Source: Chloroflexota bacterium (GTDB taxonomy: Bacteria; Chloroflexota; Anaerolineae; Thermoflexales; Thermoflexaceae). Taken from it: a stretch of DNA of 6,647 nucleotides. The stretch lies in assembly GCA_030550075.1 (NCBI GenBank), contig JAUQQB010000158.1:1-6647 (forward strand), read 5' to 3'. Below are positions 1 through 4,515 of the stretch, piece by piece (within the stretch, counting starts at the first letter, position 1; the number at the start of each line of letters is the position of its first letter). Position numbers and translations under genes: made by a program. The notes under the pieces were generated by a model, which ran no database searches, was not told the DNA's origin, and saw only the letters and a list, made by a program, of their open reading frames with translations.

Positions 1-231
1 GTAAGGTTCGAAACGGAAATCCGCCAGCGCCGGGTGCTCGACCACCTGGACGACATCCGCACCCATGGCGATGGCTTCCTCCGCCTGATCGGTGATCGCT
101 CCCCCGATCCACACCGCGGCCACTCCCGTTCCCAGGGCATCCGCCAGCCGCCGGGCCACCCCCATGGTCTCCCACACGATCGAGGGGATCTTCCCCTGGA
201 ATTGCTCCAGCCAGACCCAGATATGGCTCAT
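1..231 (-). CDS. etfA: Electron transfer flavoprotein alpha subunit, N-terminal part (cut by window edge)
   Basis: The first 77 codons of ETF alpha are present; the rest, including the C-terminal FAD-binding domain, lies beyond base 1. The protein opens with MSHIWVWLEQFQGKIPSIVW, followed by a GVARRLADALG helix and a VAAVWIGG strand, the usual start of the ETF alpha N-terminal domain. In the family, alpha and beta form a heterodimer that carries FAD and AMP and moves electrons from acyl-CoA dehydrogenases to ETF:quinone oxidoreductase or a similar acceptor. The ATG is supported by a GGAGG-like ribosome site about 7 bases upstream. It lies 51 bases downstream of the etfB stop, so the two genes are very probably co-transcribed. 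No frameshift is seen in the visible part. Confidence 0.9.
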   Translation of the reverse strand, partial: MSHIWVWLEQFQGKIPSIVWETMGVARRLADALGTGVAAVWIGGAITDQAEEAIAMGADVVQVVEHPALADFRFEPY

Positions 232-282
232 GGATGTCCTCCGCAAACTGGAATTCTGGTAGGGCAACTGCAAGCAGTTGTC

Positions 283-1077
283 CTACAATACTTTCTCCGC
301 CAGCAACCGATCCACCAGGGCGCGAGCGATCTCCTCCGGCGACTCCCCCTGAATGAACTCGCACTGGACTTCCTGTTTCGGCGGGGCGAAGACGGCGGGC
401 CACCGGGCCGCTGAGGCGGCCGCGCCCACCTGCTCCGGCGTCAGCCCCAGATCCGCCGCGGTCCAGATCGGGATCTGCATCCGGGCAGCTTTCCGGATGC
501 CCATGAAAGAGGGATAGCGGGGCTCGTTCATCTGCATCGCGCTGAGGACCGCAGGGAGCGGCGCCCGCACCACCTGACGGCCTTCCTCCAGGATCCGCTC
601 CACCACAATCGTTCGCCCGGCAGGGTCGATCTCCCGGATCTTCCCCACATAGGCGAGCAGGGGCCATCCAAGCCGTCGAGCGAGGGCCGGTGGGACCTGG
701 GCGGAGTTCCCATCCACGCTCTCCTTGCCCATGAAGACGAGGTCCACGGTTCCCAGCTTGCGGATCGCGGCGGCCAGGATGGCGGCGGTGACCACCGCAT
801 CCGAGCCTTCGAAGGCGGGGTCGTGGAGAAGAATGGCTTCATCGCAGCCCATGGCCACTGCCTGTTTCAGCGCCTCCTTTGCGGATTCCGGGCCCATGGT
901 GAGGACCGTGACCTTCCCTCCGAATTTCTCCTTCAACCGCAGGGACTCCTCGATCGCGAACTCATCCCATGGATTCACGATCAGCGGGGCGTCGCCCCAG
1001 GATATGCGCCCCGACGCGTCGACAGTGATCGTGGCGGTTGTATCCGGGGTTTGTTTGATGGGCACCACGATATGCAT
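283..1077 (-). CDS. etfB: Electron transfer flavoprotein beta subunit
   Basis: A complete 264-residue ETF beta, the normal length for the family. It begins MHIVVPIKQTPDT, has the NPWDEFAIEESLRLKE segment (residues 35-50) and the AMP/FAD-domain block MGKESVDGNSAQVPPALARR (116-135). A near-match to the ETF beta signature runs from V159 to about S179, including E164, G166 and the PAVL at 175-178. ETF beta binds AMP and docks to the dehydrogenase through its recognition loop; the partner is etfA just downstream. The reading frame stays open to base 1416, but that extension is proline- and glycine-rich and overlaps the acd 3' end. The start at 1077 was chosen because it begins the conserved domain and has GGGGAGG five bases upstream. 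It follows acd by 283 bases on the same strand, consistent with an electron-transfer operon, although the gap leaves room for a separate promoter. Confidence 0.95.
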   Translation of the reverse strand: MHIVVPIKQTPDTTATITVDASGRISWGDAPLIVNPWDEFAIEESLRLKEKFGGKVTVLTMGPESAKEALKQAVAMGCDEAILLHDPAFEGSDAVVTAAILAAAIRKLGTVDLVFMGKESVDGNSAQVPPALARRLGWPLLAYVGKIREIDPAGRTIVVERILEEGRQVVRAPLPAVLSAMQMNEPRYPSFMGIRKAARMQIPIWTAADLGLTPEQVGAAASAARWPAVFAPPKQEVQCEFIQGESPEEIARALVDRLLAEKVL

Positions 1078-1188
1078 GATCGCCTCCCCAGTCGAGATCA
1101 CGTGCTTTGCCAGCCTGGACATTTCGCAGGCGGGCGAGAGGATCCCTCTTTCTGACTCCCCACGGCCAGGAGGGCTGTTGAATTTGGA

Positions 1189-1218
1189 GGCTGGGAGCGG
1201 AAGGCCGCCGGCCCAGCC
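1189..1218. repeat. GC-rich inverted repeat in the acd-etfB spacer
   Basis: GGCTGGG at 1189-1195 pairs exactly with CCCAGCC at 1212-1218. A second short stem, CGG (1198-1200) with CCG (1208-1210), lies inside. In the minus-strand transcript this would fold upstream of the etfB ribosome site. There is no T tract, so it is not a standard terminator. Confidence 0.5.
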
Positions 1219-1234
1219 CCCCACAGATATGCTT

Positions 1235-1270
1235 TCTCCCCTCACCTCACCGTTTGAGGTCGCGGGGAGA
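1235..1270. repeat. Two-part inverted repeat (TCTCCCC...GGGGAGA) in the acd-etfB spacer
   Basis: The outer arms TCTCCCC (1235-1241) and GGGGAGA (1264-1270) are perfect complements. Inside a small asymmetric internal loop, ACCTCA (1244-1249) pairs with TGAGGT (1255-1260) around a CCGTT loop. That gives 13 paired bases in 36. There is no T run on either side. It could be a dispersed intergenic repeat copy or an mRNA-processing/stability hairpin between acd and etfB; the sequence alone does not decide. Confidence 0.6.
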
Positions 1271-1360
1271 GGCAACCCGCTTTCCCCGCCCGTCGGGCCG
1301 CCTGAATCGGGCCACGAAGCGCCAGGAATCAATTTTGGGCAAGGGCTGTTCAGAACCGGT

Positions 1361-2578
1361 TCAGGCCATCGCGGGCTCGGCGCGCCAGACCTCCGGATCG
1401 TAGGCCGGCAGCTCACAACGCAGCGGGCGATCCTTGCGATGGCCCAGGGCGTATTCCGCCTGCAGGATCGTGTGGATCTGGCTGGTGCCCTCGTAGATCA
1501 CCTCGCCTTTCGCGTTGCGCAGGTAGCGTTCCACATCGTATTCATCGCTGTAGCCGTAGGCCCCGTGGATCTGGATCGCGTCGAGGGCCGCCTGAACCGC
1601 CGCCTCGGTGGCGAACCATTTGGCCAGGCTGGTCTCCCGGGTGTTGCGCAGCCCCATGTTCTTCATCCACCCGGCCCGCAGATAGAGCAGACGGGCGATC
1701 TCATAGTTGGCGGCCATCTTCGCGATCATCTCCTGGACCAGCTGATGCTCGCCGATCCGCCGGCCGAAGGTCATCCGCTCATTGGCGTATTTCACCGAGG
1801 CCTCCAGGCAAGCCCGGATCAGACCGGTGGCCCCGGCGGCCACTGTATAGCGCCCGTTGTCCAGGGCCGCCATGGCGATGTAGAAGCCTTCCCCCTCCTC
1901 TCCCAGGCGGTTCTCCACCGGCACCGGGGTGTTCCCGAAAACGATCCACCCGGTGTTGCCCGCGCGGACCCCCAACTTACCGTGGATGGTGCCGGTTTTC
2001 ACGCCGGGGAACGACCGCTCCACGATGAAAGCGGACATCCCCCGGTGGCCTTTCTCGGGATCTGTCTTGGCGATCACCAGGAAGTGATCCGCCAGATCTG
2101 CTAAGCTGATCCATGTTTTCTCCCCATTCAGGATGTAAACATCCCCCTGACGCCGGGCCGTGGTGCGGATCGCGGCGGCATCGGATCCCGCGCCGGGCTC
2201 GGTGAGGGCGTAGGCGGCGATCTTCTCCCCCTTTGCCTGCGGGACCAGGTATCGCTGCTTCTGCTCCTCTGTCCCCCACTGAAGGAGGGAGAGGGAATTG
2301 AGGGCTATGTGCACGGACATCACCACACGGAGAGAACTGTCGACACGCTCGAGCTCCTCGCAAGCCAGGCCCAGGGAAAGGTAATCCATGCCGGCACCGC
2401 CATACTTCACCGGGATGCAGATCCCCAGGAGCCCCAGGGCGGCCATTCGTTCAAAGAGCCATGGAATCGGTTTCTGGGCGCGGTCGTGCTCCTTGATGAC
2501 CGGCCGGATCTCCCGCTCGGCGAACTCACGGACCATCTGCTGCACCATGCGATGTTCATCGCTCAGCCGGAAATCCAT
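1361..2578 (-). CDS. Acyl-CoA dehydrogenase (FAD-dependent)
   Basis: A 405-residue cytosolic flavoenzyme expected to oxidise an acyl-CoA to the 2,3-enoyl-CoA and pass electrons to ETF, which is encoded directly downstream. Domains run in the usual order: N-terminal helical domain (about 1-120), beta domain (about 121-235), C-terminal helical domain (about 236-380). The first family signature is present as ALTEPGAGSDAAA (124-136), and FAD-contacting TWIS is at 155-158. The second signature region begins QIHGAYGY (336-343), with Ala where Gly/Ser is usual. The likely catalytic base is E363 in IYEGTSQIH. The stretch VDSSLRVVMSV (79-89) resembles glutaryl-CoA dehydrogenase, keeping its substrate-binding Arg (R84) but with Val where that enzyme has Ser, so the substrate is uncertain. 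About 25 residues extend past the usual C terminus. The start is supported by AGAGGAGG five bases upstream. Confidence 0.95.
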   Translation of the reverse strand: MDFRLSDEHRMVQQMVREFAEREIRPVIKEHDRAQKPIPWLFERMAALGLLGICIPVKYGGAGMDYLSLGLACEELERVDSSLRVVMSVHIALNSLSLLQWGTEEQKQRYLVPQAKGEKIAAYALTEPGAGSDAAAIRTTARRQGDVYILNGEKTWISLADLADHFLVIAKTDPEKGHRGMSAFIVERSFPGVKTGTIHGKLGVRAGNTGWIVFGNTPVPVENRLGEEGEGFYIAMAALDNGRYTVAAGATGLIRACLEASVKYANERMTFGRRIGEHQLVQEMIAKMAANYEIARLLYLRAGWMKNMGLRNTRETSLAKWFATEAAVQAALDAIQIHGAYGYSDEYDVERYLRNAKGEVIYEGTSQIHTILQAEYALGHRKDRPLRCELPAYDPEVWRAEPAMA

Positions 2579-2640
2579 AGGGGCCTCCTCTGGAAAGGTA
2601 CAGATATGGGACGCGGCGGATGGAATCCGCTTCCCGGTGA

Positions 2641-2646
2641 ATTATA
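2641..2646 (-). promoter_or_regulatory. Candidate -10 box for acd-etfB-etfA
   Basis: The minus strand reads TATAAT here, an exact match to the -10 consensus, 63 bases before the acd ATG. At 17-base spacing the -35 hexamer would be CCCCAG, which is not consensus and falls inside the long inverted repeat. If this promoter is real it probably depends on a regulator or on the palindrome. Confidence 0.45.
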
Positions 2647-2701
2647 CGTTTGATCTTCTCCTCCTGGGGCCCAAAGGGCCGCAGGAGGAGAAGATCCGTA
2701 T
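2644..2701. repeat. Long near-perfect inverted repeat between divergent promoters
   Basis: Arms 2652-2672 and 2676-2696 are 21 bases each and complementary except for one position, around a three-base AAA loop. The outermost 15 bases of each arm, beginning GATCTTCTCC on the left and ending in GATC on the right, match perfectly. Beyond a three-T bulge, ATACG (2644-2648) also pairs with CGTAT (2697-2701). It sits between the acd -10 box and the -35 box of the metK leader, where neither flanking gene ends, so it is unlikely to be an ordinary terminator. Possible roles are an operator for a dimeric regulator, a cruciform, or a small mobile or dispersed repeat. Confidence 0.85.
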
Positions 2702-2717
2702 TCCCTCTCATTTATAG

Positions 2718-2745
2718 TTGACATTCTCATCGCCTGTGGTAAGAT
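2718..2745 (+). promoter_or_regulatory. Sigma70-type promoter for the SAM riboswitch and metK
   Basis: A perfect -35 TTGACA (2718-2723) is followed after 16 bases by TAAGAT (2740-2745), four of six matches to the -10 consensus. Transcription would start near 2752, about 20 bases before the first riboswitch helix, which is the expected arrangement. Confidence 0.75.
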
Positions 2746-2773
2746 AAGCACAAAAAGCGAATAGAGCGTGGCA

Positions 2774-2921
2774 CTCATCGAGAGAGGCGGAGGGACCCGG
2801 CCCGAGGAAGCCTCGGCAACCTCCCGCGAGCATCAGGGCTGACCGGGGAGCACGCCGCCCCCCGGCGGAACGCTCGCGGGGATGGTGCCAAGTCCGGCAG
2901 ACGGTTGGTCTGGGAGATGAG
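2774..2921 (+). promoter_or_regulatory. SAM-I (S-box) riboswitch aptamer
   Basis: The conserved S-box core is clear: GAGAGGCGGAGGGAC, then GGCCC, GAGGAAGCC, GGCAACC, and later GGTGCCAAGTCC. P1 is CTCATC (2774-2779) with GATGAG (2916-2921). P3 has a perfect 9-base stem, CCCGCGAGC (2823-2831) with GCTCGCGGG (2872-2880), and is enlarged by about 40 bases containing an inner CGCCG/CGGCG hairpin (2853-2867). P4 is CAGAC (2898-2902) with GTCTG (2908-2912). A helix between J3/4 and P1 fits SAM-I rather than SAM-IV. In this class, bound S-adenosylmethionine stabilises P1 and allows the terminator to form, switching the gene off. The gene downstream makes S-adenosylmethionine, so this is direct product feedback. 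Confidence 0.95.
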
Positions 2922-2941
2922 GTGGCCCGCAGCGGCGATTG

Positions 2942-2975
2942 GCCTCTTCTTCCCAGAAGAGGCTTTTGTTTTGTT
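2942..2975 (+). terminator. Riboswitch terminator 1
   Basis: A perfect 9-base stem, GCCTCTTCT (2942-2950) with AGAAGAGGC (2955-2963), closes a TCCC loop and is followed by TTTTGTTTTGTT. Its 5' side plus loop, CCTCTTCTTCCC (2943-2954), can pair with the P1 3' strand GGGAGATGAGG (2912-2922) apart from one mismatch and one bulge. That gives the expected antiterminator when ligand is absent. Confidence 0.9.
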
Positions 2976-2976
2976 C

Positions 2977-3005
2977 CGCCCCTCCTCCCGGAGGGGCGTT
3001 TTATT
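2977..3005 (+). terminator. Riboswitch terminator 2 (tandem)
   Basis: A second perfect 9-base stem, CGCCCCTCC (2977-2985) with GGAGGGGCG (2990-2998), again closes a TCCC loop and is followed by TTTTATT. It begins directly after the T tract of the first terminator. Its 5' side, CCTCCTCCC (2981-2989), can also pair with the P1 3' strand if two bases (AT, 2917-2918) bulge out. It therefore looks like a second copy of the same regulatory element. Confidence 0.85.
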
Positions 3006-3109
3006 GTGCAGGATGGGCACGGAAAGAACACCTTCAGGGTGTCGGGGTTGGGGGCCGAAGACCCCCCACTCAGCAATCCCGAATCCCCATCTAAAAAAGG
3101 AGGACTCCG

Positions 3110-4300
3110 ATGCGCAATATTGTGGTTTCCGAGGCCAGCGGCCCTTACATTGAGGACCTCCCGGTGGAGATCGTCGAACGGAAAGGTATCGGACACCCCG
3201 ATAGCCTGTGCGATGGGATCGCCGAGCGCATCAGCCGGGAATACACCCGCTGGTGCGAAGAGCACCTCGGCGGCGCCCTCCATCACAACTTTGATAAGGT
3301 TCAGCTGGTCGCCGGCGAAGTCTCGGTCCGCTTCGGTGGTGGGGAGTTGCTCAAGCCCATTCGGATTCAAATCGCCGGTCGCGGGACCCCCCTTTACAAT
3401 GGCCAGGCGATCCCGATGGAAACGATCGCCATCGAGGCCGCCCGGGCCTATCTGCGAGAGACGATGCGCTATCTGGATTCTGTGAAGCACGTCATCATCG
3501 ACTGCTTCGCCGGGCGTGGTGCCAGCGAGCTCATCGACATCGTCCATCAGGTCACCGCCAACGACACCAGCTTCGGCGTCGCTCACTGGCCCCGCAGCGG
3601 CCTCGAGGAAGCCGTTTATCAGGCCGCCCAGTATCTGAACTATGAGCTCATCAACCAGTTCCCCATCGGTGAGGACGTCAAGGTGATGGGGCTGCGCCAG
3701 GGGAATCAGGTCATCCTGACGGTGGCCGTTCCCTTTATCGCCACCCGGGTCCACGATCCCGCCGAATACGAGGAGGCCAAACGCGGTGTTCAGGAGGCAT
3801 TGCAGCGCTTTGTCTCCAGCCTGCCGGCCCTGGAAGGGCGAACGGTGCGGGTGGATGTGAACACCGCCGATCACGCCAAGCGGGGCGATTTCTATCTGAC
3901 GCTGACCGGCACCAGCGCGGAGATGGGCGACGATGGGGCCGTTGGTCGGGGGAACCGCATCACCGGCCTGATCACCCCCTTCCGCTCTACGAGCCTGGAG
4001 GCCGCGGCGGGGAAGAACCCGATCTCTCATGTCGGGAAAGTCTACAATGTGCTGGCGCTGGAGATCGCGCGAGACATCGTGGCCCGTCTCCCGGAGATCC
4101 AGGAAGCGACTGTGTATCTCCTCTCTCAAATTGGCAAGCCGCTCGATCAGCCCCTTATCGCGAATGCCGCCATCCGGGTTCGCTCCGGTCAACTTACCCC
4201 AGGAATCCAGGAGGCAGCGCGCGCGATCGTGGATGAGCACCTGTCCAATATCCATACAGTGCGTCGTAAGATTATTGCTGGGGAGGTTTCGTTGTTCTGA
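3110..4300 (+). CDS. Archaeal-type S-adenosylmethionine synthetase (methionine adenosyltransferase)
   Basis: A 396-residue cytosolic enzyme that makes S-adenosylmethionine from ATP and methionine. The length matches the archaeal MAT family (about 400), which is only distantly related in sequence to bacterial MetK. Family blocks occur in order: ERKGIGHPDSLCDGIAE (23-39), HHNFDKVQLVAG (58-69), NDTSFGV (151-157), GTSAEMGDDGAVGRGNR (267-283), GKNPISHVGKVYNVLA (301-316) and LLSQIGKPLDQP (337-348). No core block is missing, so it should be active. The start is fixed by AGGAGG (3098-3103) six bases before the ATG. A hairpin (TGGGGG 3049-3054 with CCCCCA 3063-3068) lies in the leader but leaves the ribosome site free. 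Expression is controlled by the SAM-I riboswitch and tandem terminators upstream. An archaeal-type enzyme behind a bacterial riboswitch suggests gene replacement by horizontal transfer. Confidence 0.95.
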   Translation: MRNIVVSEASGPYIEDLPVEIVERKGIGHPDSLCDGIAERISREYTRWCEEHLGGALHHNFDKVQLVAGEVSVRFGGGELLKPIRIQIAGRGTPLYNGQAIPMETIAIEAARAYLRETMRYLDSVKHVIIDCFAGRGASELIDIVHQVTANDTSFGVAHWPRSGLEEAVYQAAQYLNYELINQFPIGEDVKVMGLRQGNQVILTVAVPFIATRVHDPAEYEEAKRGVQEALQRFVSSLPALEGRTVRVDVNTADHAKRGDFYLTLTGTSAEMGDDGAVGRGNRITGLITPFRSTSLEAAAGKNPISHVGKVYNVLALEIARDIVARLPEIQEATVYLLSQIGKPLDQPLIANAAIRVRSGQLTPGIQEAARAIVDEHLSNIHTVRRKIIAGEVSLF

Positions 4301-4392
4301 GTTCCATGAACAGGTTCCCTTCCCCCGCAAGTTTTTGCGCCTGACCAACTCGCCAGCCCTCCAGAATACCAGAATAAGAATAATGGATAGTG

Positions 4393-4429
4393 GGGCTGGG
4401 CGGGCTGTCTTCAGTGGCCCACCCAGCCC
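4393..4429. repeat. Strong GC-rich hairpin downstream of metK
   Basis: Thirteen-base arms, GGGCTGGGCGGGC (4393-4405) and GCCCACCCAGCCC (4417-4429), pair with a single C-A mismatch around an 11-base loop. It lies 92 bases past the methionine adenosyltransferase stop and may end or protect that transcript. There is no T tract on either strand, so it is not a standard intrinsic terminator. The GGCTGGG/CCCAGCC core is shared with the hairpin at 1189-1218. Confidence 0.65.
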
Positions 4430-4431
4430 AC

Positions 4432-4455
4432 ACATCCCCATAAGGGGGTAGATGT
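4432..4455. repeat. Small hairpin upstream of the glycosyltransferase gene
   Basis: ACATC (4432-4436) pairs with GATGT (4451-4455), and CCC (4437-4439) with GGG (4444-4446), leaving an ATAAG-like loop and a short bulge. It directly follows the larger hairpin. No confident promoter for the next gene was recognised in 4301-4515. Confidence 0.35.
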
Positions 4456-4515
4456 CTTCGACGTGCCACCTCACACGGATAGATCCGATTCTTTGGAATC
4501 CCGCCGGAGCCTGCA

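Larger units (their letters stand above)
1078..1360. other. Non-coding spacer between acd and etfB
   Basis: 283 bases without a convincing gene. It contains two hairpin-forming repeats (listed separately), a GCCCGTCGGGC palindrome at 1288-1298, and a perfect 10-base palindrome GAACCGGTTC at 1353-1362 that overlaps the acd stop codon. A continuous open frame across it, extending etfB upstream, has low-complexity composition with no recognisable domain. The spacer is unusually long for genes expected to be in one operon. It may hold processing or attenuation structures or an internal promoter, but no clear -35/-10 pair was recognised. Confidence 0.6.

Noticed and set aside
1078..1416. Upstream extension of etfB in the same frame to an ATG at 1416
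   Set aside because: The extra 113 residues are low-complexity, overlap the acd 3' end, and precede a well-placed ribosome site and the conserved ETF beta N terminus at 1077.
725..2104. A 459-codon open frame on the plus strand
   Set aside because: It lies opposite etfB and acd, which have strong family motifs; its own translation shows none.
4326..4339. Small hairpin CGCAA/TTGCG just after the methionine adenosyltransferase gene
   Set aside because: The stem is only five bases and has no following T tract, so it is too weak to call a terminator.
4341..4384. Possible promoter for the glycosyltransferase using AATAAT (4379-4384) as -10
   Set aside because: No acceptable -35 lies at 15-19 bases; the nearest candidate, CTGACC (4341-4346), is 32 bases away.
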